64,000 nt of DNA, from contig NZ_JAATEN010000016.1 in NCBI RefSeq assembly GCF_012034935.1, positions 1 through 64,000 on the forward strand, written 5' to 3'. Position 1 is the first letter of the stretch, and every line of letters starts with the position of its first letter. Below the pieces are notes generated by a model. The model was not told where the DNA came from and made no database searches. It worked only from the letters and a program-made list of their open reading frames with translations. This document shows positions 33,214-41,803 of this stretch, piece by piece. The position numbers were made by a program, and so were the translations under genes. The stretch comes from Streptomyces zingiberis (GTDB taxonomy: Bacteria > Actinomycetota > Actinomycetes > Streptomycetales > Streptomycetaceae).

Positions 33214-33395
33214 ACGCGGCCACCTCCACGTGCGTACGCCACCGCGGCATCTCCGCGATCGGCGGCACTCAGCGTGGCGGAATAATCACCGTACGTTCCA
33301 TCGAACATGTCCGTACGCCGACGCCCCGTACGCGGGCCGCTCGCGTTCGCCCGGGCTCGGCTCCCCCAGCACGGGGCACCGGATCCGGGGCCGGG

Positions 33396-34385
33396 TCAGC
33401 GGCGCTGCGGGTTGCCGCGCGGGCGGATGACGGCGTTGGGCAGGGCCGGGGCGGGGAGGCGGTCCCCGGCGTACCCCTCGACGGCGCCGAAACGGTCGGC
33501 GGAGCGCTCCCAGTCCTCCCGGGCGCGGGCGATGTCGTCATGGCTGCGGCCGATGAAGTTCCACCACATGACGATCTCCTCCTCGAACGGCACTCCGCCG
33601 AGGAGCACCCCCCGGGCCGGTTCCGCCGAGGCGTTCGCCAGGGTCAGGGCGCGACTCCCGGCGTGGACGAAGCCCAGCTCGGCGCGGTGCAGCGGGGCGC
33701 CGGCCAGCCTGAGGTCACCGTGGTCCACGAGCAGACCGTGTTCGAAGCCGGGGTCCACGGGGAGGGTGACCTCCGCGCCCGGGTCCAGGGTGAGCTCGGC
33801 GCCGAGCAGCGGGGTGAAGGTCTTCACCGGTGAGGTGTGCCCGGCGAGGGAGCCCAGGAAGACACGGAGTTCCGCGCCCCCGTGCCGGACGGCCCCGGGC
33901 ACGTGGTGCTGGAAGTCCCGCGCGGCGTGGCGGTGTTCCTCCGGCAGGGCCACCCACAGCTGGACGCCGTGCAGCACGCCGCTCCGTCCCGTGGAGACCT
34001 CCGAGTGGCTGATGCCGTGGCCGCCGGTCATGAGGTTCAGCTCGCCCGGCCGGACGAGGGCGTGGCTGCCCAGGCTGTCGCGGTGCTCGATCTCCCCGCT
34101 GAACAGCCAGCTCACGGTCTGGAGGCCGGTGTGCGGGTGGGGCGCGACATCCATGCCGCCGGTGGCGGCGACGTCGTCCGGGCCGTAGTGGTCGGCGAAG
34201 CACCAGGCGCCGATGAGGGTCCGGGAGCGCTGCGGCAGGGTGCGCCGGACGGTCATCGCGCGGGGGCCGCCCAGCGGTACGTCCCGCGGGGTGAGGACCT
34301 CGACCTCCGGTACCGCGCTCGGGCGCGGGTCGTCCTCCGCCGTCCCGCAGCGCACGACCACGGGCTCCGTCTCGACATTGCTCAC
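33396..34385 (-). CDS. Pirin-family protein
   Basis: A 329-residue bicupin. The metal-binding N-terminal cupin has HPHTGLQTVSWLFSGEIEHR and GHGISHSE, giving the three His and one Glu of pirins. The C-terminal half carries GGVPFEEEIVMWWNFIGRSH, typical of the longer bacterial form. I chose the GTG at 34385, five bases after AAAGGTGG, over an ATG 33 bases further upstream that has no ribosome binding site. Bacterial pirins include quercetin 2,3-dioxygenases and enzyme-binding regulators; the function here is not known. It is followed on the same strand by no obvious partner. Confidence 0.88.
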   Translation of the reverse strand: MSNVETEPVVVRCGTAEDDPRPSAVPEVEVLTPRDVPLGGPRAMTVRRTLPQRSRTLIGAWCFADHYGPDDVAATGGMDVAPHPHTGLQTVSWLFSGEIEHRDSLGSHALVRPGELNLMTGGHGISHSEVSTGRSGVLHGVQLWVALPEEHRHAARDFQHHVPGAVRHGGAELRVFLGSLAGHTSPVKTFTPLLGAELTLDPGAEVTLPVDPGFEHGLLVDHGDLRLAGAPLHRAELGFVHAGSRALTLANASAEPARGVLLGGVPFEEEIVMWWNFIGRSHDDIARAREDWERSADRFGAVEGYAGDRLPAPALPNAVIRPRGNPQRR

Positions 34386-34496
34386 CGGGGACCACCTTTC
34401 GCCGCTTTCTTTCCCCATTCAACCAGTTCTGGCGGCGGACCGGGCCGCCGGACGGGGCGGACTCCCCCGGCCGGCGGCGCGGGACCGCTCAGCCGC

Positions 34497-35858
34497 TCAG
34501 CGGAGGGCGGCCAGGGCGGGCTCCACGGCCCGGTGGAACGTCGGATAGGTGTAGATCATGTGCCGCAGCCGCTCGACCGGCACCTCCGCGTGCACGGCGA
34601 CGTTCAGCCCGTACAGCAACTCTCCCCCGGCCGGTCCCGCGGAGGTCGCGCCGACGAGGATTCCCCGGTCGGCGTCCTCGACCAGCTTGAGGAACCCCTC
34701 GCCGCCGGGCCCGTGGATCCAGCCGCGGGTCGAGGTGGCCAGGTCCAGCACCGAGGTCCGCACCCGCAGGCCCCGCTCGCGGGCGCGCCGCTCGGTGAGC
34801 CCGACGGCCGCGATCTCGGGGTCGGTGAACGTGACGCGGGGCAGCGCCCGGTAGTCGGCGTCGGGCCCCGGTGTGCCGAGGATGTCCCGGACGGCGATCT
34901 GCGCCTGGTACATCGAGACATGGGTGAAGGCGCCGCGCCCGGTGATGTCACCGACCGCCCAGAGGCCGTCCGCGGCCCGCAGCTGCCCGTCCGTGTCCAC
35001 CGCACGGGCCTCCGGGTCGAGGCCCACCGACGCGACGCCGAGGTCGCCGAGCGCCGGCTCCCGGCCGGTGGCGACGAGCAGCCGCTCGGCGCGGAGCGGC
35101 TCGGCGTCCCCGTCGGGCACCAGGGTGAACCCGGCACCGTCGTGGCGGACCTCGCGCGCCCGGACACCGGTGAGCACCGTCACCCCGTCGCCCCGCAGCG
35201 CCGCCGCGGCCAGGTCCCCCGCCTCGGGCTCCTCCTGCGACAGCAGCCGCTCCCCTCCCTCGACGAGCGTGACCCGGACGCCGAAGCGGGCGAGGACCTG
35301 CGCGATCTCCGTCCCGATGGCGCCCCCGCCCAGGACGAGCAGCGACCGGGGCAGCTCGGCCGCCTCCATCGCCTCCCGGTTCGTCCAGTAGGGCGTGTCC
35401 GCGAGCCCGTTGACCGGGGGGATCCGGGGCCGGCCGCCGGTGGCCAGCACGACCCCGCGGCGCGCCTCGAAGTCCAGGTCACCGGCCGTCACCCGGCGCG
35501 GTCCGGTGAGGCGGCCCCGGGCGCGGACGAGCCGGCCGCCCTTGGCGGTGAGGCGGTCGGCCGCCACCTGGTCGTTCCAGTCGTCGGTGGCCTCCCGGCG
35601 GATCCGGCCCGCGACCTCCTGCCAGCCGGGGGTCACCCGGGCCTCCCCCGCCCGCCCCGGGACGCGCCGGGCCTCGGCGAGCAGGTTCCCGGCCCGGATC
35701 ATCATCTTGCTGGGCACGCACCCCCAGTACGGGCACTCGCCGCCGACGAGCCCCGACTCGACCCCGGCCACCTCCAGACCGGCCTCGGCCAGCGCGCCCG
35801 CGGCGTACTCGCCGCCCGGCCCCAGGCCGATGACGACCACGTCCACCTGCTCCGTCAT
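34497..35858 (-). CDS. FAD-dependent disulfide oxidoreductase (mercuric-reductase/lipoamide-dehydrogenase-like)
   Basis: 453 residues, start ATG at 35858 six bases after GGGAGG. FAD site VVVIGLGPGGEYAA at the N-terminus; redox motif GGECPYWGCVPSK with Cys42 and Cys47; NAD(P) site LVLGGGAIGTEIAQVLARFG; second FAD site GLWAVGDITG. The C-terminal dimer motif that usually reads HxHPTxxE is YTYPTFHRAVE, so the proton-relay His is displaced or lost. That makes lipoamide dehydrogenase activity doubtful. Related Streptomyces proteins are annotated only as NAD(P)/FAD oxidoreductases. It lies 111 bases upstream of the pirin gene on the same strand, so co-transcription is possible. Confidence 0.88.
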   Translation of the reverse strand: MTEQVDVVVIGLGPGGEYAAGALAEAGLEVAGVESGLVGGECPYWGCVPSKMMIRAGNLLAEARRVPGRAGEARVTPGWQEVAGRIRREATDDWNDQVAADRLTAKGGRLVRARGRLTGPRRVTAGDLDFEARRGVVLATGGRPRIPPVNGLADTPYWTNREAMEAAELPRSLLVLGGGAIGTEIAQVLARFGVRVTLVEGGERLLSQEEPEAGDLAAAALRGDGVTVLTGVRAREVRHDGAGFTLVPDGDAEPLRAERLLVATGREPALGDLGVASVGLDPEARAVDTDGQLRAADGLWAVGDITGRGAFTHVSMYQAQIAVRDILGTPGPDADYRALPRVTFTDPEIAAVGLTERRARERGLRVRTSVLDLATSTRGWIHGPGGEGFLKLVEDADRGILVGATSAGPAGGELLYGLNVAVHAEVPVERLRHMIYTYPTFHRAVEPALAALR

Positions 35859-36127
35859 CCCGTACCTCCCCATGCGGACGGCTGTGCGATCAGCCGCCGT
35901 GCACCGAGATTAGAGGCCGGGGGGCGGGCCGCGTGGCCGGACCGCCTTTCGCGCGCGAGGGGACGCGGCCGGGCGCCTCCGGGAGGGGGTTCCGGCCGTC
36001 TCCGGCGCGGCCCGGCAGGGCGGCCGGGCCCCCGGGGAACACCCGCGCCCCGGGGACGGGTCCCGAGGGGTGGCCCGGGGCCACTCCAGGAACTCCGCCG
36101 CCGGGGCGCGGTGATCCGCCTCGCGGG

Positions 36128-36895
36128 TCAGTTCACCGAGGAGGAGAACGAGTTCACGGAGAGCCCGGCGCCGCCGCTCCACGGCTCGAAGCCGGCCTGG
36201 ACGCTGGTCAGGTACCAGTTGTTCGCCGCCATGCCACGGCGGACCGTCTCCTGGACGAAGTCCATGACGTTGAAACTCCAGCTGGACAGGGCGGACGGCG
36301 ACACGAACGAGATCACGTCGTTGCCCCCGTTGCTCCCCCGCCACACCTCCCAGCTGCGGCCCCCGACGTTCGCGGTGCCGACCTGGGAGCCGATGGGCTG
36401 GATCGGCCCCACCCGGTTGAACCAGATCATGATCTCCGTCCGGTTGACCCCGGTGCGCTTCGGCTCCGGGTCGAGCCAGATGTCGTACGAGGCGTTGTAG
36501 ACGGCGCCCGAGCCGAACCCGTAGGAGATGCTGCTGGGGGCGCTGTTGATGGAGCTGATCTGCGCGGGGAGGCGGGTCCCCGGCGAGCAGTTGCCGTAGT
36601 GGCAGCCGTTGTAGATCGAGGGGTACGACTTCGGTGCACCGCTCGTCGGGACACTGCCGTCCGCCTGGGTGACCCGGAAGCCGTTGCCGGTGACGTCGAT
36701 GCACTGGGTGGCACCGGTGCCCCAGCGGTTGTTCTGCACCACGTAACCGCCGGCCGTGGCGGTGCCGTACTGGTCACAGATCACCTGCGCGGCGTCGGCG
36801 GCCGCGGGGGTGGCCGCCGTGGAGGCGGTCAGCGATCCGGCGGCCACCACGAGCGCGGTGAGCGCCGAACGGAGGGAGCGTGCGGAGAGAGCCAT
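36128..36895 (-). CDS. Secreted GH12 endoglucanase
   Basis: A 255-residue secreted beta-1,4-glucanase. Signal peptide of about 35 residues (RSLRSALTALVVAAGSLTAS ... ADA), then a single GH12 beta-jelly-roll with nucleophile Glu154 in RTEIMIWFN and acid/base Glu237 in QAGFEPW. The Cys pairs are CDQYG/QCID and GCHYGNC. There is no cellulose-binding module. The ATG is followed by MALSARS and preceded by a CebR box ending 44 bases upstream, so the gene is probably induced by cello-oligosaccharides. It is close to Streptomyces CelB-type enzymes. Confidence 0.92.
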   Translation of the reverse strand: MALSARSLRSALTALVVAAGSLTASTAATPAAADAAQVICDQYGTATAGGYVVQNNRWGTGATQCIDVTGNGFRVTQADGSVPTSGAPKSYPSIYNGCHYGNCSPGTRLPAQISSINSAPSSISYGFGSGAVYNASYDIWLDPEPKRTGVNRTEIMIWFNRVGPIQPIGSQVGTANVGGRSWEVWRGSNGGNDVISFVSPSALSSWSFNVMDFVQETVRRGMAANNWYLTSVQAGFEPWSGGAGLSVNSFSSSVN

Positions 36896-36938
36896 GAGTG
36901 TCCTTCAGCGGTCGTGGGTGGAGGGGGTGGAACGCCTA

Positions 36939-36952
36939 TGGGAGCGCTCCCA
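36939..36952. promoter_or_regulatory. CebR operator between the GH12 gene and aac(2')
   Basis: TGGGAGCGCTCCCA, a perfect 14-base palindrome identical to the operator of the cellulose-utilisation repressor CebR. It lies 44 bases upstream of the GH12 start and 116 bases upstream of the divergent acetyltransferase start. Control of the cellulase is expected; whether it also affects the other side is open. Confidence 0.9.
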
Positions 36953-37067
36953 GTCACGTGCGCCGAGAGCGGACCTTATGACTCCGGCGGAGACCTGGCA
37001 AGAGATGCGACCATGTCGCTCCGGCCGCCGGACCCCAGGCGGCCACCGCGCGCGAGGAGGCCGCCGG

Positions 37068-37625
37068 ATGACCGTGGAGACCACCGGGCCGGGGGACGGG
37101 GTACGCCTCGTCCACACCGCGCATCTGGACGCGGCCTCCCGCGAGGCCGCCCGGGCCCTGCTCGACGAGGCCTTCGGCGGTGACATGAGCGACGACGACT
37201 GGGAGCACGCGCTCGGCGGCTGGCACGCCCTGGCCTTCGAGGACGGCGAACTGGCCGGCCACGCCTCGCTGGTGCAGCGGAGCATGCTGCACCGCGGCCG
37301 GGCGCTGCGCACCGGCTACGTCGAGGCCGTCGCCGTTCGCCCGGACCGGCGCCGGCGCGGCCACGGTTCGGCGATGATGGCGGCGCTGGAGACCCTGCTG
37401 CGCGGCGCGTACGACCTGGGCGCGCTGGCGGCGAGCGACGAGGGGGCGGCCTTCTACGCGGGCCGCGGCTGGCAGGTCTGGCAGGGCCCGACCTCGGCCC
37501 TCACCCCCTCCGGGGTGGTGCGCACACCGGAGGAGGACGGCGGGGTGTACGTACTTCCCCTCTCGGCGCCGCTGGACCTCTCCTCCGGGCTGACCTGCGA
37601 CTGGCGGGACGGCGACGTCTGGTGA
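37068..37625 (+). CDS. aac(2'): Aminoglycoside 2'-N-acetyltransferase, AAC(2')-I family
   Basis: A 185-residue GNAT enzyme. Across its length it follows mycobacterial AAC(2')-Ic as I remember it: VRLVHTAHLDAASRE at the N-terminus, DDWEHALGGWHALAF, TGYVEAVAVRPDRRRRGHGS (acetyl-CoA loop), GAYDLGALAASDEGAAFYAG, RGWQVWQGPTSALTPSGVVR and the end CDWRDGDVW. The enzyme acetylates the 2'-amino group of aminoglycosides such as gentamicin and tobramycin; in mycobacteria it is chromosomal and may have another native role. Start ATG at 37068; GAGGAGG is about 10 bases upstream. It faces the GH12 gene across a CebR box. Confidence 0.92.
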   Translation: MTVETTGPGDGVRLVHTAHLDAASREAARALLDEAFGGDMSDDDWEHALGGWHALAFEDGELAGHASLVQRSMLHRGRALRTGYVEAVAVRPDRRRRGHGSAMMAALETLLRGAYDLGALAASDEGAAFYAGRGWQVWQGPTSALTPSGVVRTPEEDGGVYVLPLSAPLDLSSGLTCDWRDGDVW

Positions 37626-37865
37626 GGCCCGGCCGGGGGCTGACGGGAGCGGGGTGCCGGTCCCGGCGCCGGACCCCGGTGCCGGGCACGGGAGCGCGGT
37701 GCCGGCGTGGCGCCGCCGGGCACGACCGGCGCGCTCGGTCGTGCCCGGCGGGCGTGCGATCCGGGACCCGTTCCGTGGAGCCGGCGGGCTCCGTACCCGG
37801 TGGGCGGGGTGGGGAGGGGTGATCAGGCCCGTTCCCTCACCGTCCGCGCCCGCCGTGCGTCACCG

Positions 37866-38522
37866 TCACTGCGGGCACTTCATCCAGGCCATCTGGTAGG
37901 TGGTCTTCACGTCGCCGTCCGTGGAGTCCATCGTCATGAAGCTGGTGGTCTTCTTGGTGTCGGACGTGCCGGCGTTGACCCGCAGCTCCGTGTTGATGTT
38001 GAAGTTCCGGATCTCACCACAGGGGGCCCAGACCAGGGCTCCCAGCTCTGTGGTGTGGGTGACCTGCCAGTTGTCGTCCAGCGGCCCGTTGAAGTCCTTC
38101 TGGCGGAAGTCCGTGTTGGACGAGCCCTGGAAGTAGTACGAGGCCCGCTGCGTGGCGTTGGCGCCCTTCTCCAGGAAGCCGTACCCGCGGTAGTCCACCT
38201 TGGCGATGGCGTAGGTGAAGCCCTGCGGGACCTTCATCGCCAGGTTGAGCTGGCAGTTCTTGCGGAAGTCGGTGGGCTTGGAGCCCACGCCGACCTGTGC
38301 GAGGTAGTCGCTGTAGGTCACGGTGAAGGCCGTGTTGTCCTCGGAGACGGCGACCGCGGCCGTCCCGGCCGGGCAGCCCGAACCGTTGACGGTGGCCACC
38401 GTGATGAGCATCTTGTCGGTGGGCACGTCCGTGAAGTACGGCGGTGTGGCGATCGGAGTGGGCGTGAAGGAGGAGGCGAACAGCGCCACCGCGGCGCCGG
38501 CCGCTGCGAGTACACCGGACAT
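37866..38522 (-). CDS. Secreted DUF4360 protein (paralogue 1)
   Basis: 218 residues from an ATG with GGAGA four bases upstream. A short signal peptide (VLAAAGAAVALFASSF) precedes a DUF4360 domain: TVNGSGCPAGTAAVAVSEDN, FTVTYSDYLAQVG, RKNCQLNLAMKVPQGFTYAI, VDYRGYGFLEKG, WAPCGEIRNFNINTELRV and the end WMKCPQ. Four conserved Cys probably make two disulfides. The fold is secreted and beta-rich; the function is unknown. The paralogue 560 bases away is roughly two-thirds identical by eye, and both use the same ribosome binding context (GATTGGAGAA). There is no CebR box upstream of this copy; a different dyad lies at 38697-38713. Confidence 0.88.
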   Translation of the reverse strand: MSGVLAAAGAAVALFASSFTPTPIATPPYFTDVPTDKMLITVATVNGSGCPAGTAAVAVSEDNTAFTVTYSDYLAQVGVGSKPTDFRKNCQLNLAMKVPQGFTYAIAKVDYRGYGFLEKGANATQRASYYFQGSSNTDFRQKDFNGPLDDNWQVTHTTELGALVWAPCGEIRNFNINTELRVNAGTSDTKKTTSFMTMDSTDGDVKTTYQMAWMKCPQ

Positions 38523-39080
38523 GGTTCTCCAATCGGTCTGCTGTGGACCGCGCCGGGGTACAGGGATTCCCCGACGCCGTTTGCTGAATGGAACTCGACG
38601 AGCCGTCACCTCCACCCACCGCCGCTCTCCCGCGATTCCGGGAAATGACGGTGGAACGGGCGCAGGTCACTGCGGAGCGCATTGGCGGCTCAGAACAGAA
38701 CACCCCGTGTTCTCACGCCGTACGGCCTTTCCCGGGGGCGGTTTCCCGCATGGTCCGGGCGGGTGATGAGAGGCCGCCGTCTCAGCGGACGTGACCGCTG
38801 AGACGACGGTGGGCCTCGACCCTGGCCTTTCGAGTCCCGCAACCGTGCGCGGAAAGCACCGCGCAGGCCCGGAGTGGGGGGTGCTGGTATCCGGTCACCA
38901 GTCCTGTGTTCCTGGATTCACCGGTAGTGCGCGTCCCGCGGGAATCCCGCCGGGCCGCTCACGGGCTTGGTGCGTGTACGGCGTTCCCGTTCCCCGCCCC
39001 GCGGCCGGCTCCCGGGCCGTGGGGATCCGGCGGGCCGCCGGGACGCCGTCGCGCCGGCCGTATGCCGCGCGCCGGGCGCG
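38523..39080. promoter_or_regulatory. Intergenic region between the two DUF4360 genes
   Basis: 558 bases without a gene. It should contain the promoter of paralogue 1, in the less GC-rich 38560-38720 part. A perfect dyad, AGAACAC-CCC-GTGTTCT, stands at 38697-38713, 175 bases upstream of the start. Confidence 0.5.
38697..38713. promoter_or_regulatory. Dyad AGAACAC-CCC-GTGTTCT
   Basis: Perfect 7-base arms with a 3-base centre, upstream of DUF4360 paralogue 1. Regulator unknown. Confidence 0.45.
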
Positions 39081-39734
39081 TCAGCACTTCTCCCAGGCGA
39101 GGTGGTAGGTGGTGCTGACCGCGGCGTCGGTGGAGTCCATGGTCATGAAGCTGGTGGTCTTCCTGGTGTCGGACGTGCCGCTGCTCACGCGGAGTTCGGT
39201 GTTGATGTTGAAGTTGCGCTTCACACCGCACGGCGCCCAGACCAGGTCCGCGTACTCCGTGGTGATGCCGGCCTGCCAGTTGCCGTCGAACGGGCCGTTG
39301 AAGGACTTCTGCGAGGTGCCCGTCTCCGAGGCGCCCTGGTGGTAGTACGAGGCCTTCTGCAGGGCCGACGCGCCCTTCTCCAGGTAGCCGTATCCGCGGT
39401 AGTCCACCTTGGCGATGGCGTAGGTGAAACCTTGCGGGACGTAGACGTCCAGGTTGAGCTGGCAGTTCTTACGGAAGTCGACGGGCGACGCGCCCACCCC
39501 GACCATGGCGAGGTAGTCGCTGTAGGTCACGGTGAAGGCCGTGTTGTCGGGGGAGGCGGCGACGGCGGCCGTCCCCGCACGGCAGCCCGACCCGTTGACG
39601 GTGTTGACCGCAAGCTGGATCTTCTCCGCCGGCACGTCGGACGACGCGGCGTTCGCCGAGGTGGCGGCGGAAGCGGTGAGAGCAGAGGCGAGGAGGGCCG
39701 CGGCCGCACCGCCGGCCAGAAGAGTTCGGGACAT
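39081..39734 (-). CDS. Secreted DUF4360 protein (paralogue 2)
   Basis: 217 residues. Signal peptide LLAGGAAAALLASALTASAA, then the DUF4360 domain: TVNGSGCRAGTAAVAASPDN, FTVTYSDYLAMVG, FRKNCQLNLDVYVPQGFTYA, VDYRGYGYLEKG, WAPCGVKRNFNINTELRV and a terminal WEKC. The reading frame is open to 41024, but the signal peptide and the GGAGA before the ATG fix the start at 39734. A perfect CebR box lies 454 bases upstream with a long hairpin just inside it, so this copy may belong to the cellulose response with the GH12 gene. The function of the family is unknown. Confidence 0.88.
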   Translation of the reverse strand: MSRTLLAGGAAAALLASALTASAATSANAASSDVPAEKIQLAVNTVNGSGCRAGTAAVAASPDNTAFTVTYSDYLAMVGVGASPVDFRKNCQLNLDVYVPQGFTYAIAKVDYRGYGYLEKGASALQKASYYHQGASETGTSQKSFNGPFDGNWQAGITTEYADLVWAPCGVKRNFNINTELRVSSGTSDTRKTTSFMTMDSTDAAVSTTYHLAWEKC

Positions 39735-40111
39735 GATTCTCCAATCGATCGTCGTGGACCATGACGGAAGGGGGGCGATCCCGAATCCGCCCACAGGGAA
39801 CGAGGCCCCGGGAGCACTGGTGTGACAGAGCCTCATCCGGGCAGCGCGCCGGAACCCGGGAGGCGACAGGGCGCGTCGCACGGCAGGGCGGAAAGAGGCC
39901 GGCGGAGCTGTCCGAACTCCCAGGAAGTCTGCGGAGGCAGGGGCATGACGGTACGGAACGTCCCTCCGCGGCACGAGGCCGGCGCATTCCGGCGGCCCGA
40001 AAACCGTGGCACGGCAGGGCATTCCTGCCCGGTTACGGAGTCCACCGGTGCATTCGGGCGCGCCGCGCAGGGAAAAGTGCGGAGAGTCGCAACGTACGGC
40101 CTGCCGGATCG

Positions 40112-40163
40112 GGAGGCCAGGTGATGCCGGCGCCCCTTTCGGGCGGCGCATTACCTGGCCTCC
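40112..40163. promoter_or_regulatory. Long stem-loop beside the CebR box
   Basis: GGAGGCCAGGT at 40112-40122 pairs perfectly with ACCTGGCCTCC at 40153-40163, and the inner sequences (ATGCCGGCGCCC / GGGCGGCGCAT) also pair in large part, giving a near-continuous stem of about 23 bases. If transcription starts near the CebR box it would be formed early in the leader RNA of paralogue 2. It could also be an orphan terminator. Confidence 0.5.
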
Positions 40164-40187
40164 TGCTGACCCGTGGGGGGGCAGGTG

Positions 40188-40201
40188 TGGGAGCGCTCCC
40201 A
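40188..40201. promoter_or_regulatory. Second perfect CebR operator
   Basis: TGGGAGCGCTCCCA, identical to the one at 36939-36952. The nearest gene downstream on the minus strand is DUF4360 paralogue 2, 454 bases away; no plus-strand gene starts within 1.2 kb. Confidence 0.88.
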
Positions 40202-40581
40202 CCGTAGGGCCGCGTCCGGGTGCATGACAAGGGTGCCCGTCGCGCCCCGGAAACACGGCCGAAATAACACGCTGCCGCTTCCGCCGCGAACTCCGCCGAC
40301 CGGACGCCTTGTCCGGTGAGGCGTTCACGGCGTACCGGAGAGAGGGAATTCCGCACCTCGGCCCCATTCCGGGGAACGCTCCCCGGTACGCCGTCGGCCG
40401 GTTCACGCCACGCCGGTTCCGCGGTGAATGCCGGACGCCCGCGGCGGAACACGGGAGTCCGGTATGTTCCGCCGGCCGCGGGCGACGAAAAGGGCGGAAA
40501 AAGCGGAAGGCGGACCCCTCACCGATCGCCTCCCGAAATTCCCCGGCGGGTCCCTTCGGGCGCGCGGAATCCCGGCAGGGG

Positions 40582-41154
40582 TCAGAGGCGGCCGAAGGGT
40601 TCCGCGTAGGTGAACGGCCCACGCAGCGAGGGGTCGTACGAGGTGAGGGCCCGGACCTGGAAATGGTCCCCCCACCGCGGGTCGGGCGGCACGATGCCGT
40701 ACCCGGCGGCCCGCCGGAAGCCGAACCGTGGGTAGTAGCCGGTGTGGCCGAGGAGGACGACCAGGGGCTCGCCCAGCGCGTCCGCCGCCCCGAGGACCGC
40801 GTGCAGCAGGGCGGAGCCGACACCCCGGCGCTGGAGTCCGGGCACCACCCCCAGCGGGCCCAGGCCGAGCGCAGGGGCGTCCCCCACCCACGCGCGGGTG
40901 CAGACGACGTGCCCGGCCACCTCCCCGGGGTGCGCCGCCGCCCCGGAGGCCACGGCGCCCCGGGAATCCGGCGGATCCGCGGGGTGGACGGCCACCAGCG
41001 AGAGCGCCGGGATCCAGGCGTCACTCACACGCAGCGCGTCCACGAGCCCCGCCTCGGCGGTCGGGGCGTCTCGGTCCGCACCGGGGTGGGCGAAGGCCGC
41101 GCGGTGCACGGCCCGGACGGCGTCGTGGTCGGCGGGGGTCTCACGTCTGATCAT
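40582..41154 (-). CDS. GNAT-family N-acetyltransferase
   Basis: 190 residues of the YhbS-like GNAT type: MIRRETPADHDAVRAVHRAA at the N-terminus, VSDAWIPALSLVAVH, GLGPLGVVPGLQRRGVGSAL (acetyl-CoA pyrophosphate loop) and VLLGHTGYYPRFGFRRA. The ATG at 41154 starts the conserved fold, though no strong ribosome binding site precedes it. Substrate unknown. It stands alone. Confidence 0.85.
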   Translation of the reverse strand: MIRRETPADHDAVRAVHRAAFAHPGADRDAPTAEAGLVDALRVSDAWIPALSLVAVHPADPPDSRGAVASGAAAHPGEVAGHVVCTRAWVGDAPALGLGPLGVVPGLQRRGVGSALLHAVLGAADALGEPLVVLLGHTGYYPRFGFRRAAGYGIVPPDPRWGDHFQVRALTSYDPSLRGPFTYAEPFGRL

Positions 41155-41410
41155 CACGGGGGTGAGGGTGCCGTGCGGCCGGTGGGCGGAGCAACGCATT
41201 TCCGGGCGCCTGGCACCCGCCGGGAGTTCGCCGCCGTGCGGGCCGCGGCTTCTGCGGTTCCACCGGGTTCACCGGTTCCACCGGGGTCTACCGTGGAGAG
41301 ACGGCACCGGACCGCGGCCGCCGCCCGGTCCGGCCGGGAACGGATCGGGGAAAGGGCCCAGGGCGGAGCCGGGGGACGAAGCGAGGGACGAACCCAGGGA
41401 CGGAGTGGCG

Positions 41411-41803
41411 ATGAGCGAGAACGCGGTCACCGACGGAACCGCCGGAGCCAGGGCCCGCGTGGAGCTGACCGACGCGGCGGCCGGGCTGCTGCGCCGGCTG
41501 CGGGAGATGCACGGCCCGCTGATGTTCCACCAGTCGGGCGGCTGCTGCGACGGCAGCGCCCCGATGTGCTACCCCGCCGGCGAGTTCCGGACGGGCGGCT
41601 CGGATGTCCTGCTCGGCGAGCTGACGGTGGACGGCCTCCCGGAGACGGTGCCGTTCTGGATGGCGGCCGGCCAGTACGAGCGGTGGAGCCACACCCGGCT
41701 CATCGTGGACGTGGTGCCGGGCCGGGGCAGCGGTTTCTCCCTGGAGGCGCCGGAGGGCGTACGGTTCCTCATCCGCTCCGAGCTGATGGCGGCCGGGGCC
41801 TGA
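41411..41803 (+). CDS. DUF779 protein
   Basis: 130 residues: LMFHQSGGCCDGSAPMCYP carries the conserved Cys cluster of the family, followed by SDVLLGELTVDGLPETVPFW. DUF779 genes usually accompany aldehyde dehydrogenase (acoD/exaC) genes, which is not the case here. The ATG follows GGAGTGGCG. The function is unknown; the CC...C cluster suggests metal binding. Confidence 0.85.
   Translation: MSENAVTDGTAGARARVELTDAAAGLLRRLREMHGPLMFHQSGGCCDGSAPMCYPAGEFRTGGSDVLLGELTVDGLPETVPFWMAAGQYERWSHTRLIVDVVPGRGSGFSLEAPEGVRFLIRSELMAAGA

Larger units (their letters stand above)
39735..40581. other. Long intergenic region upstream of DUF4360 paralogue 2
   Basis: About 850 bases, less GC-rich than average, with no gene I can support. 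Dyads: GGCAGG/CCTGCC at 40013-40029, a long hairpin at 40112-40163, the CebR box at 40188-40201 and ACCGGAC-GCCTT-GTCCGGT at 40299-40317. It may include decayed coding sequence, but no frame gives a recognisable protein. Confidence 0.5.

Noticed and set aside
39735..41024. Extension of DUF4360 paralogue 2 to a 647-residue protein
   Set aside because: The upstream part has no homology and crosses the CebR box; the signal peptide and GGAGA define the start at 39734.
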